Below, in pieces: positions 20,906 to 31,920 of a DNA stretch of 64,000 nucleotides. Each line of letters begins with the position of its first letter. Positions within the stretch are counted from its first letter, which is position 1. The notes beneath the pieces were generated by a model. That model was not told the DNA's origin. It worked only from the letters and a program-made list of their open reading frames with translations, and searched no databases. Location: positions 28,384,409-28,448,408 of the forward strand of contig NC_060065.1 of assembly GCF_020283565.1 (NCBI RefSeq). The letters are read 5' to 3'. The DNA comes from Trifolium pratense. Its lineage: Eukaryota > Streptophyta > Magnoliopsida > Fabales > Fabaceae. Position numbers and translations under genes: made by a program.

Positions 20906-23900
20906 ATGGCTAGTACTAATCCTCGCCAGTTACAAGCTAACAAAATGCAGTTAAAGAAGGAGAGACGCATGTTCTCTACTTCTGATGATAGTGCCATGAT
21001 GAAACAAGTTCAGTCCACTCATGCACCTGATGGTCGTGAAATTGATGTCAAACCCCTTATTCAAATTGTTGATGAAATCTTGATTCAAATCATTGCACGA
21101 AGTGTTGAGGGTCATCAACATGATCATGTAATTAATTAAGGCATTAAAATCCATGCACATATTTGTTTAATTTAATTTGTTTTTAGTCTTTTTTTTTTTT
21201 GCATGCATGTTTCATTTGGTCTTAACCCTATGGCAATTTAGAGGTCGGCCCAGACATAAGTAAAATCCGACTAAAAATTATTTTAACTAGGTTTAAAATT
21301 GAGTACCTATTGAACGATTCAACCTTAAATGGACCTCATAGACCACTTGCACATGCCATTTGTTTTTAGTACTATTAATACTATATATGGTTTGGGAATG
21401 TTCCATTTGGCAGGTTAAACATGAGCAAGAGAAATTGGAAACTGCTGCTGCTTTGGCTGAATTTGATATGCTTGATGCATTGGCTTTTATCATTAACAAA
21501 ATTTCGTGTGAGGTTGTTTTTATATTATGAATCTCTCAACTTTTATGAAAGTTCACTATTATTTAATATTTCTAAATATTATTTAGGATAAAATATGCCA
21601 CTGTTGAAAAAGGAGTAGAAAGAATGATTGTTTTCCATTCTTAACTGTTGCATTAAATACTAGTACTAGTAATGCTTATCTTTGATTTCAAGGACAGCTT
21701 TAAATTACATCTTACAAAAAAGAGCATTAATGTGTGATTAAAAAACACACTTAGCTAACCAACATAGTGTGACACAAATGGTAGACACTTAGGTCCCTTA
21801 ACCATTTAGTCCTCGGTCCGATCCCCGGCCGGTGTGTTTGGAAAATCATTTCTTGGGAGAGGTCAACCCCTTAAATGGATCTCAGTTACGTCGAGGGGAT
21901 TAGTCTCCGCAGTTGCGCGCGTAAGATACCTTTGGTTTAAAAAAAAACACACTTAGCTTTATTTTACTTTAATAATGGTTTGAGCTTTCAGTATTGTCTT
22001 TTTGTTTTGGAATTCGTTGAACTATTTATATGAACAAATTAAATGATTCTTCTGAACATCAGGGACCCAAATCTGCTGCATTAAACAAAAGACGCAGTTA
22101 CATGCAGTTTTAGATCTCGACCATTAATATAAGATTGGATAGTTCAGATTACACAATAACAAAATTAGGATAAATGATTTTGACCGTTAATTTCAGATTG
22201 GACGGTTCAGATTGAAAACTATGTGATGCACTTATTGCACCAAATTCATATCTGAACCTTGGAACATATAAAAATGTTCTGTGTTCATTTCTTAAAATTT
22301 TCTATCTCTAAAGTCTATAATGAAATAATCTATATTTGCAGCTATCATGCAAATGCTCAGGAGGTGGAGATGCACATGCATCAACAATGGTGTTACTAAA
22401 TTACCTATCTAGCTATTCATGGCATGCAAAAGTTGTGTTAACCTTAGCAGCATTTGCTGTTATTTTTGGAGAATTTTGGCTTGTTGCTCAATCAAGTGTT
22501 TCAAACACACTTGCCAAATCTGTGGCTCTCCTTAAGCAACTACCTGACATAGTAGAGAATTCCGTTTCATTGAGACCACAATTTGATGCACTCAATAAGC
22601 TTGTGAAGGCTGCACTTGATGTTACTATGTGCATTGTTGAATTCAAAGAGTTACCATCTGAATATATTTCAGAAGATGTTCCTCCTATGTCTGTTGCAAG
22701 TGCTCATATTCCTATTGCTACCTATTGGGTCATTAGAAGTATTGTGGCTTGTGCTTCACAAATTGCAAGTCTGATAGGCATGAGAAATGAGTAAGTTAAT
22801 TAGAATATGATATATAAATGATCAATTTCTGTTTCCGCGAGTTTAGCTCGATTGGTAGGGACATCACATTTTATCTGCAGGATCCGGGGTTCGAACTCCG
22901 GATACTCCACTTATTTACCTTAAAGGTGGAATTGCGGCCACTAGACTACTTGATAAAAAATTGATCAATTTCCATCACTTGAATCAACTAAATCATTTTT
23001 TTGAAAATAGTAATGACCCTTATTTTTTGCAGGGCCATTTCATCAGCCTCAGAAGCATGGGAATTATCTAGTCTGGCTCACAAAGTTACTAGTATATATG
23101 AGCACCTCAAGAACCAACTTGCTATTTGCTATCAATATATAGGTTGGTACATTATTGAAAACATAATTAGAATCTTAATTAATTTTGATATTGTTTCGTC
23201 GACCTCAGGACTGCTTTTCTGAGATATTGTCCTTAGTAATACATAACTTTTGGTATACTGGAAAATATATCTATAATCTGAATTCAAGTTTCTTTTTGCA
23301 ACATTTTACGCTCAATGAGAAATTAAAAAACAAATTATCTAAATAAAATTTGACAATGACACTCTTACACTGGTACAGATGAAAAGAGGCATATTGAGGC
23401 ATTTCACAATCTGATACGTCTTTTCGAGACGATTCATGTAGACAACATGAAAATTCTGAGAGCATTGATTTATGCAAAGGATGATATTCCCCCACTTATA
23501 GATGGAACTACAAAGTTAAGGGTATGTTTTTAGATCATAATAGTACCCCCCGCTTTATTCGTTTTTAATTGTCATTTTAAGGATATTTTAACATACTGAG
23601 ATAAACAATAAATTTTGATACGTACTTTTGAAAAAACTTTTATCTTTTTCCTATAATAACCTAAATTACTTAGCATCTGAGTTCACTTATATACATGACA
23701 AGCAGGTTAGTCTTGAGGTACTAAGGAGGAAACATGTGTTACTTCTGATATCAGATCTTGATATTTCACTAGAAGAGATTATGATACTTGATAATTTGTA
23801 CAAAGATGCAAGATCTAGGGGTGAGACACACTATGAGATGGTATGGATTCCAGTTGTGGACAAAGCAACATGGAATGAAGTGAATAAGCAAAAGTTTGAG

Positions 23901-25218
23901 TATCTTCAATCATCAATGCCGTGGCACAGTGTTCGCGACCCTTTCATTATTGAGCCATCAGTGATTAAGTATATAAAAGAAGTGTGGAATTACACAAAGA
24001 GAGCTATTCTAGTTGCTCTTGATCCACAAGGCAGATTGTCCTCCCAAAATGCTCTTCACATGATATGGATTTGGGGAAATTTGGCCTTCCCTTTCACAAG
24101 TGAAAAAGAAGAATCATTGTGGAAGCAAGAGATTTGGAGCCTCGAGCTTCTTGTCGATGGCATTGATCCCGCACTTTTGGACTGGGTACGTAACAGTAAC
24201 ATTCCCTTTGTCTCATCATATTATTAAGTGTCATTCTTGAATACTGTTCAAACAAATATTACTTTTTTTTCTTCCAATGTTACCTTTATTTAATTAAAGT
24301 AGTTGGTTGCAAGTATATAACGAACGAGTTATAGTAAATGAGAGTACGTATAAATTACAACAGCAGTAGCGGTTACAGTTACGTTACACTGGCTTCTGTA
24401 TTAGGCCTGGAAACGCAACTAAATGCGGCTGATGCAACTGAAATTGCAGCCATGATACAACTTGTGAAGGCTTCAAAGTCCTATACTTTCTGGCCACCAC
24501 TACTGCAACTGCGACCGCAATTAAAACAATGCAAAACTACGGCAATTCAATTTTACAGTAATCAACATAATTAAAATTTATCTTATCCTCGTTGTTGCAG
24601 ATGACAGAAGGAAAAATCATATGTCTATATGGAGGCGAAGATCTAGAGTGGATAGAAACATTCACAAAAACAGCAATGAACGTAGCAAGAACAAGCAACT
24701 TCGATTTAGAGATGGTATACGTAGGAAAAAGCAATGCAAAAGAAAGAATGCAGAGGATGATAACCACCTTCAACAATAAAAAATTCAGTTACTTTTTTCC
24801 AAACGTGACATCCATTTGGTTCTTTTGGGCAAGACTTGAGAGCATGTTGTACTCAAAATTACAACATGGAAAGACAGTCGAAAACGACAAGATCATGAGT
24901 GAAGTTATGACAGTACTAAGCTTCGATGGTAGTGATCGAGGTTGGGCAATATTCTGTAGAGGACCATCTGAAATGGCTAGAGCTAAAGGTGATACTGCTT
25001 TAACAAGTTTGAGAGATTTTGATAAATGGAAACATAAGATTGAACAAGATGGTTGGGTTCCGGCATTGAATGATTATATTAAGGAAATTCAGCAACCACA
25101 TCATTGTAACAGGCTTATTCTTCCTGGGAGTACCGGTGGAATACCACAGAAAGTTGTTTGTGCTGAATGTGGGCGCCAAATGGAAAAATATTTCATGTAT
25201 CGTTGCTGCGTCGAGTGA
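20906..25218 (+). CDS. Sieve element occlusion (SEO) protein
   Basis: Structural phloem protein. SEO proteins assemble into P-protein filaments, and in legumes into forisomes, that plug sieve plates after injury. Seven exons keep frame: 20906-21127, 21414-21512, 22342-22790, 23033-23142, 23379-23521, 23706-24185 and 24601-25218, giving 706 residues, normal for the family. The N-terminal part is the SEO_N type region (LIQIVDEIL to GMRNEAISSASEAWELSSLA). The middle segment VLLLISDLDISLEEI...YEMVWIPVVD is the thioredoxin-like fold typical of these proteins. The C-terminus ends with CAECGRQMEKYFMYRCCVE, the conserved cysteine tail. Introns 2 and 3 each hold a SINE. Whether this is a forisome subunit or an ordinary SEO cannot be told without a phylogeny. 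Confidence 0.93.
21757..21942 (+). mobile_element. SINE in SEO intron 2
   Basis: A 186-bp insert ends in an A-rich tail and is flanked by a perfect 16-bp target duplication AAAAACACACTTAGCT (21741-21756 and 21943-21958). The head is tRNA-like (TGGTAGACACTTAGG, then GGTCCGATCCCCGG). Length, tail and duplication fit a plant SINE. Confidence 0.88.
22830..22961 (+). mobile_element. tRNA-derived SINE in SEO intron 3
   Basis: The head has clear pol III boxes: A-box-like TTTAGCTCGATTGGTAGGG and B-box GGTTCGAACTCC. The insert is flanked by an 11-bp duplication TGATCAATTTC (22819-22829 and 22962-22972). The tRNA-unrelated tail includes GCCACTAGACTACTTGA, seen in common legume SINEs. Confidence 0.85.
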
Positions 25219-25232
25219 GACAAGCGTACTTT

Positions 25233-25414
25233 CAAATTTGGATTCTTTGCAGTCACAAATTGCACACATTCATATAGTCAGCACATCTTTAGATCAAAAC
25301 CGGGTGGCCAAAATCTGTAGTATAAAATCTTAAATGTCTGATCACAATCTAATGATCACCGATGTGCTGACAACATGAATGTGTGCAACGAGTGACTACA
25401 AAGATCCAAATTTG
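25233..25414. mobile_element. Foldback MITE in SEO 3' region
   Basis: Two arms of about 55 bp are inverted copies (CAAATTTGGAT...AGTCAGCACATC and its partner ending GATCCAAATTTG). The element begins 15 bases after the SEO stop codon, so it probably lies within the transcribed 3' untranslated region and would form a hairpin in the mRNA. Confidence 0.75.
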
Positions 25415-25629
25415 TGTCGTGTTGCATACTATCATTATTTGCTTCATAATTTAGTTATGAATAATGTTGGTTGAGAATTAATTATGTTTTATTATAGAGT
25501 CATATTAAGCTCCATCTTTGTGAGTTATATGTAGTTTGCTATTTATGTAAGGTGGGGATATATTGTCTACTAGCTCGCAAATTATAAAGTGTGGTGTAGA
25601 ACTTTTGATATTACAATAAATAATATAAT

Positions 25630-26073
25630 GGGCTGTTTGTTGTAATTTTGTTTTAAAATAGATTTGTGTTATATAATTTTGTGTAAAAAATTTTTATAAA
25701 GAAACTTTTTATAAAAGTTTCAAATAAAAATTTGATTTGAATAGTTATTCTTAAAATGTGATTATAAGTATTTGATCATTGAAACTTTTTTTGAATATCA
25801 ATATTTCGAAAAATCATTTAATTTTGAAGCTATTTCAAATAAATTTTCATAAAAATTATTTTTGAAATTCAAATTTTTGGAAAAATTGTGATTTTGACTA
25901 TGTTTTGATCTTCAATAATGTGTGTTTATGTTATATGATGTCAAAATTAGTGTTTCAATTTAGAAAAAACAAATATAAAAAACTTATAATATTTTGAAAA
26001 TTAGTTTTAGAAAATCTATTTTAAAAAATACAAAGGAAAAATCCATTTTTTTAAAGCTGAAACAAACAGGCCC
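25630..26073. mobile_element. hAT-like MITE, 444 bp
   Basis: The ends GGGCTGTTTGTT and AACAAACAGGCCC are inverted repeats. The flanks AATATAAT / AATATTTA resemble an imperfect 8-bp duplication. The interior is AT-rich and non-coding. Related termini occur at 45697-45936 and 61971-62390. Confidence 0.6.
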
Positions 26074-26786
26074 AATATTTAAGTCATTTTGCGTTGTAAG
26101 CACCATCATTTTTTTTTTAATTTTGTCTTCCTTATTTTTCATCTGCTTACTTACTATTTATTTATTTTTGATATTTCTTCCAAAAACGAAAATAAGGCTG
26201 TCATAAACTGGAAAAAAAAGGAGGAAGGAACAAAGAAAGACAGGATATTGTGGACGGAAGGAAAGGATGGGTGCAGAGTGAGTAAAGTGTATTCCTTCTT
26301 TTTTCACTTTATTTTTTTTTTTCATTTTAAATTTATTTGATTTTAAATAAAAATCCTCCGAGATTCAACATGCTCTTCCGAGCAAGAACTCGGGTAACAT
26401 AACTACGAGAGAATATTTCATTGAAAATCCACATTGAAAACTTGAGTGAAGATGTGGTGTTTCTCTTTCTTGTGGTCCTCAAGCATTGACTTATTGTTAT
26501 TCTTGAAGGTCTATGATAAATGCGTTTTGCAATATAAAAAATAAGTATTTGAGTTGTCGATCGTAACCATAAGGACTCGTGCAATATTAAAACTGCTCAA
26601 CAATTAATATTGTACATGAATTTGATCAAATGCATTAAAGGGAAAACAATAGCAAAGATATAATATTGTTGGGATTAGATTTTGTTAATTACTCATCTAA
26701 TTAAATAATTAATGTATCCACTTGATCGATCATACTTTTTAAGTTTTAAATATGTTTACATATATCGCTTTTCATACGTTTCCAAC
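26074..26786. other. AT-rich intergenic DNA
   Basis: T-rich sequence with no gene. Short open frames are low complexity. Nothing recognised. Confidence 0.4.
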
Positions 26787-27683
26787 AGGTTGTCAGAACC
26801 GGACCGGTCATCGAACCGGCAAGCTCACCGGTTCAAGGTTCAATTGGTCGGACCGGGTTCAACCGGGGTCGAACCGTTTTTAATTAAATATATATTTTAA
26901 TTAATATATAAATAAAAAAATATGAATAATTGTTCAATATTTCATAATTTCACACATTAAAAAGATAAAATATCAAATGTCAAAATAAAATAAAATTTAT
27001 AATTCAAACCAAATTAGAAATTATATAATAAACTAAGTTCAATAACACAAAATAGCACCATAACATCAATTGACAACATACTGCTTTCAAAAAAAATCAA
27101 TTGACAACATACTACCAAAACCAAGTGCCAAGTGAAAAAGCAAAAACTAAATGTTCATCAAGTTCATAAAGACTAGTGTCCAAATGCATAGCTAAATGCA
27201 ACGTAATAATCATTATAATGTTCATCTAGACATAAAAAGTTAAAAACTAATAATCATTATAGTCTTCAAGGTAATAGTAGTACCGCCGGCGCCGGAGCAA
27301 GAGGAGGAAGGGGAAGGGTTTGTGGCAAGGTTGAAGAGGGTGGAGGAGAGAAGAGAAAAAAAATTAAGCGTTTTTACGTGATGACTAATGAGAGAAGAGA
27401 AAAAAGATGAAAAACAACTTTTCCTATTCCTACGTTGTTTCAGATTTTTTTTTTTTTAAAAAAAAAAAAAAGATTTTGCCTTGTTTTTAAAAAAAAAAAA
27501 AAAAAAGCAAAACCGTTTGGACCGGCCGGCCGGTTCGCCGGTTCAACCCGGTTCAACCCGGTTCGCCACGGTTTTTTCCCGGTTGGTTTCCTGTCCGGTT
27601 TTCGATCATAACCGAGCCGGTTTCATGGCCGGTTCACGGTCCGACCGGTCCGACCGGCCGGTCCGGTCCGGTTCTGACAACCT
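26787..27683. mobile_element. Inverted-repeat element with CCGG-rich termini
   Basis: A perfect 21-bp terminal inverted repeat starts AGGTTGTCAGAACCGG and closes CCGGTTCTGACAACCT. Beyond it both ends are dense in CCGGTTCAACC / ACCGGCCGGTT motifs. The core is AT-rich with a small purine-rich patch (27285-27360) that may be a captured fragment. No convincing target duplication was seen. A hAT-type origin is possible. Confidence 0.7.
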
Positions 27684-29300
27684 TGCGAGAAATCCATCAT
27701 ACTTATTAACTTTCGATTTGTCACTCAATTAATAGATACAATGACATTACAATCTGATGTGTTTGTGATTGTAAACCTAAGTCTACTTCAAAAATTAGAT
27801 TTCATAAAAAGTCTATTTCTTGCACTTTTGAAATCAAAAATATCAATTTTAAAGTTTAATAATAACCTCACAAGTGCATAAAAGTATCGTCGTAATAAAA
27901 GTGTATCGATCTCCATAGACAAGCGAAAATAAAATGCATATGGTTTTATAAGTATAGGTTAGATTACAAATAATAAAAAGTAGTAAAAACAAAGAGAGGA
28001 TGTTTAGAAGAGATTTTGTTTGGATTTGAGCGGTTGGAAAGCAAAATAAACTAAAAGATATATTTCTCGTAAAGCATGATTTAAATTTTAATCCTATCGG
28101 CTATCACGTAAAGCAAATGTTATGAGAAAAAAATTTATAAACAAAATATAAGTGATGGAAAAATCACGATACAAAGACGTGAGAAGAAAACATTTTAAAA
28201 CGGAACAATAAAAGGTGACAAGTGCCTTCTTATCACACAAATAAAGACACAAGTAGTTTTTTTCTTTAAAATTAATTATTATTATGAGAAACGGCAAAAT
28301 AATGGGCCAACCCAATCCCACCATCGAGCCATCTTCAACAACGACTTATTTCGTGGGTTGACTTAGACTCATAAATAAATACTCCATCATCAAAAGTTTA
28401 TTTTTCATATTCATTCAATAATTGATGTATTTAGTCTGTATTATAAATCAAATTCATCAATTTTTTAATAAATTTGAAAAATTGACTTTTACTTAGAATT
28501 AAAGCTTAATTATATTTTTGGTCCCTTATTTTTATTTTAGGTTTCAAGTTGGTCTCTTATCTTTTAAAAGTTTCAAGTTGGTTTCTTATCTTTTCTACAT
28601 GTTTCAAATTGATTCCTCCCGTCAAATTTTTCACTATTACCATTAAATTTGGACACGTGTCATCTTTTCAAGGGTGGTTTCTTAATGCAACATTCATATT
28701 TTTTTTATTTTATTAAAAACAATCTATCACAATTTTTTTATATGAATTTCAAACCACACATAGATGATTATGGAGATCATAAACAATTTCCAATATTTCC
28801 TATTGGATTGGATGGATTATTTATGTTGTTTTCAATCATAAATACAAGAGAGTGACATCACATTAAACTCAAAATATTCATGAACAAATTACCAATTCCC
28901 CTTATATTACAGGGATTAGGAATTTATCCCTTGAAATTGACAAATAGGCAAATATAATTCATAAACTATTTTTTTAAGTAGTATGTTGGTTAGAATTCCA
29001 AATTTTTATGGTGTTCGAATTCTGACTCCTACATATAAAATGTAATATTCCAGTACCTAAGTTAAGCTCAAGACAATTCATAAACTATTTTTTTTTGTGC
29101 TCAAAGTTCATAAACTAATTTACTTTACTAATAATAAGTGATACATAAATCAAGAACTATTGACGGAATATTAATGACATTGGAAAATTGTAAAAAAAAA
29201 TAAAAATAAAAATATTGGAAAAAATGACCAATCACAAATTAAAATGCTCAAACTTCTTAAATGGGGCAAGAAAATTCAAAGAAGACTGAGTACAAGTCTT
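27684..29300. other. Intergenic DNA with dispersed repeat
   Basis: No gene recognised. The part at about 28503-28660 (TTTTGGTCCCTTATTTTTA, TTTCAAGTTGGTCTCTTAT) is a dispersed repeat; an inverted copy is at about 55165-55290. Confidence 0.45.
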
Positions 29301-29327
29301 CTGAGAGTAGTCCACACGTTTTATGGC

Positions 29328-29334
29328 TATAAAA
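29328..29334 (+). promoter_or_regulatory. TATA box of SOBIR1-like gene
   Basis: TATAAAA lies 138 bases upstream of the start codon. A GA-rich leader (29381-29407) follows, as often seen in plant 5' untranslated regions. Positional inference. Confidence 0.5.
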
Positions 29335-29465
29335 AAAATAAACAAAACAAGTGAAACAACCATCAAATAACAAGGATTTTAGAGAGAGAAAGAGAGAGAG
29401 AGAGAGGGATTCCATTCCCAGTTTTGAATCTAATTTCCAAAAAGAACACCAAAAACTTAGCCTTA

Positions 29466-31355
29466 ATGGCTAAGAATAATAACTTCTCATTCTTCTTCTT
29501 CTTCTTCTTATCATTCTTGTCTCTTCTTTTTTCCATTCATGCTAAACTCCAACTTCACCCTTCAGACACAAAAGCTCTTACAACTCTCCAAAACAACCTC
29601 GGACTTAACACAACAAATCCAACAAATCACCCGTGTAATGCTGAGGGTGTGTTCTGTGAGAGAAGACTCAACAACAATGAAAGCTATTCCCTCAGAGTAA
29701 CAAAACTTGTTTTCAAAACAAAACAACTCAGAGGAACACTTTCTTCTGCCATTGGAAAACTTTCAGAGCTCAAAGAACTCTCTCTTTCGAACAACAAACT
29801 CGTTGACCGAATCCCACCTTCCATAGTTGACTGTAGAAAGCTTGAAATTCTTAACCTTGCTAATAATCTTTTCTCTGGTGAAGTTCCTTCTGAATTACCT
29901 TCTCTCATTCGTCTTCGTTTTCTTGATATCTCTGGGAATAAACTCTCTGGAAACTTGAATTTTCTTCGTTATTTTCCCAATCTGGAAACTCTCTCTGTTG
30001 CAGACAATCACTTTACAGGGAGAGTTCCTGCTTCTGTTCGTTCTTTTCGCAATCTTAGACAGTTTAACTTCTCTGGTAACCGTTTTCTTGAAGGTGTGCC
30101 GGTCAATCAGAAGCTTCTTGAATATCAAGATACTGATAATACTGTTCCTAAACGCTATATCCTTGCTGAGAATTCAACTTCAAATCCACCAAGGAGAAAT
30201 ATTCATCACTCTCCAGCAGGTGCTCCAGCTCCTGGTCCTGCAGCTGCTATACACAAGAATAAGAAGAGCAGGAGGAAGCTAGCTGGATGGATTCTTGGGT
30301 TTATAGCCGGAGCATTCGCCGGAATACTTTCCGGTTTTGTGTTTTCGTTGCTGTTTAAGTTGGCTTTGGCTTTAGTTAAAGGAAAAGGAAAGGGTTCTGG
30401 TCCGGCAATTTATAGTTCATTGATTAAGAAAGCTGAGGATTTAGCTTTCTTGGAGAAAGAAGACGGTTTAGCTTCGTTGGAAATCATCGGAAGAGGTGGA
30501 TGTGGTGAGGTTTACAAGGCGGAATTACCAGGAAGTAATGGTAAAATGATTGCTATCAAGAAGATTATTCAGCCACCTAAGGATGCAGCTGATTTAGCTG
30601 AAGAAGATAGTAAGATTTTGCATACTAAGATGCGGCAAATTAAGTCAGAGATTGATACCGTTGGTCAGATTCGTCATCGAAACCTTTTGCCTTTGTTAGC
30701 TCATATTTCTAGACCTGATTGTCATTACCTTGTGTATGAGTTCATGAAGAATGGTAGTTTGCAGGATATGTTGACAAACGTTGAAAGAGGTGAAGCGGAG
30801 TTAGATTGGTTGTCAAGGCATAAGATTGCACTTGGTGTCGCAGCTGGTCTTGAATACCTTCACACAAGCCATAGTCCACGTATAATTCATCGAGATCTCA
30901 AGCCTGCAAACATTCTTCTTGATGATGATATGGAAGCTAGGATCGCGGATTTTGGACTTGCAAAAGCAATGCCTGATGCACAAACACATATCAGTACATC
31001 GAAAGTGGCTGGCACTGTGGGATATATCGCGCCTGAGTATCATCAGATATTCAAATTCAGTGACAAGTGTGACATATATAGCTTTGGTGTTATTCTTGGT
31101 GTTTTGGTGATGGGAAAACTTCCTTCTGATGACTTTTTTCAGAACACGGACGAGATGAGTTTGGTCAAGTGGATGAGAAATACTATAATTTCAGAAAATC
31201 CGAAGGACGCAATTGATGCAAGGCTCATTGGTAATGGTTTTGAGGAACAAATGCTTCTGGTTTTGAAGATTGCCTGCTTTTGCACCATGGATAATCCTAA
31301 GGAGAGGCCTGACAGTAAGAATGTTAGGATTATGTTGTACCAAATTAAGCACTAG
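29466..31355 (+). CDS. SOBIR1: SOBIR1-like LRR receptor kinase
   Basis: Plasma-membrane receptor kinase. SOBIR1 pairs constitutively with LRR receptor-like proteins and signals with BAK1 in immunity. The gene is intronless and encodes 629 residues. Signal peptide about 1-26, a short LRR domain with about five repeats (about 90-210), a basic juxtamembrane stretch, and a transmembrane helix (about 274-303) carrying the GxxxG series at Gly278, 282, 286 and 290 that SOBIR1 uses to pair with partners. The kinase has the glycine loop GRGGCGEV (342-349), Lys365, HRDLKP with Asp477, DFG (495-497) and APE (522-524), so it looks catalytically competent. Sequence such as SLEIIGRGGCGEVYKAELPG, QIRHRNLLPLLAH and DEMSLVKWMRN matches SOBIR1 closely. 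ATG 29466 is chosen as the first ATG of the frame, and it starts the signal peptide. Confidence 0.95.
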   Translation: MAKNNNFSFFFFFFLSFLSLLFSIHAKLQLHPSDTKALTTLQNNLGLNTTNPTNHPCNAEGVFCERRLNNNESYSLRVTKLVFKTKQLRGTLSSAIGKLSELKELSLSNNKLVDRIPPSIVDCRKLEILNLANNLFSGEVPSELPSLIRLRFLDISGNKLSGNLNFLRYFPNLETLSVADNHFTGRVPASVRSFRNLRQFNFSGNRFLEGVPVNQKLLEYQDTDNTVPKRYILAENSTSNPPRRNIHHSPAGAPAPGPAAAIHKNKKSRRKLAGWILGFIAGAFAGILSGFVFSLLFKLALALVKGKGKGSGPAIYSSLIKKAEDLAFLEKEDGLASLEIIGRGGCGEVYKAELPGSNGKMIAIKKIIQPPKDAADLAEEDSKILHTKMRQIKSEIDTVGQIRHRNLLPLLAHISRPDCHYLVYEFMKNGSLQDMLTNVERGEAELDWLSRHKIALGVAAGLEYLHTSHSPRIIHRDLKPANILLDDDMEARIADFGLAKAMPDAQTHISTSKVAGTVGYIAPEYHQIFKFSDKCDIYSFGVILGVLVMGKLPSDDFFQNTDEMSLVKWMRNTIISENPKDAIDARLIGNGFEEQMLLVLKIACFCTMDNPKERPDSKNVRIMLYQIKH

Positions 31356-31690
31356 TTAATTTGATGATGTGTGAAATAAAATGTATAACAATGTGTGATT
31401 AAGTGTGTCTGTTTAGTAATCAATATATTAGTAAATAAATGCTAAGGTGTTTGTTTCAAAGGATAATGTTGTTTTCATTACAACATGCTGAATTTCAAGA
31501 AAAGAAAAAATAACCTAGAAAGAAATTCAGCATTGTGATGATCTATGTCTAATTGATTCTGTAACTATGTGGTCTATGTTTCTATATTGATCAATAAAAT
31601 ACTACCATGTTGTAACCAAACATTCATTCTGAGTATTTTTATGGATAAGCATTTTCCATCATTAATTTTGATTAAGAAAAGAAAAAAAAA
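31356..31690. other. SOBIR1-like 3' flank
   Basis: Probably the 3' untranslated region and downstream DNA. A segment at 31563-31601 reappears at 33468-33506 as filler beside the plastid insertion. Confidence 0.5.
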
Positions 31691-31901
31691 AGCTCTTGAT
31701 ATCATAGCTAAGCTTCAAATTTGGACAAAAGAGTGACTAGGCACAACACTTGATATCTCTGCAAGATGTATCAACAGTTAAAATGATAAACAACACAATC
31801 CTAAGTTTCTCTAGTTATTTTCTTTTATATTTCGTTTTACACATTTGTTTTTCACTCTCTTCTTTTCTCACTATCACTTTGTCTCTTTTTTCTTTTGCTT
31901 T
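31691..31901. repeat. Duplicated segment left of plastid insertion
   Basis: Resembles 36841-37030 (upstream of the PPR pseudogene). Its right part (31791-31901) is repeated almost exactly at 33540-33652 on the other side of the plastid insertion. Confidence 0.75.
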
Positions 31902-31920
31902 TCTATATTGATCAATAAAA

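Noticed and set aside
22838..22911. tRNA-like sequence with A and B boxes, possible tRNA gene
   Set aside because: It cannot form a proper cloverleaf across its length, is followed by a tRNA-unrelated tail, and the whole is flanked by an 11-bp target duplication. It is a SINE head.
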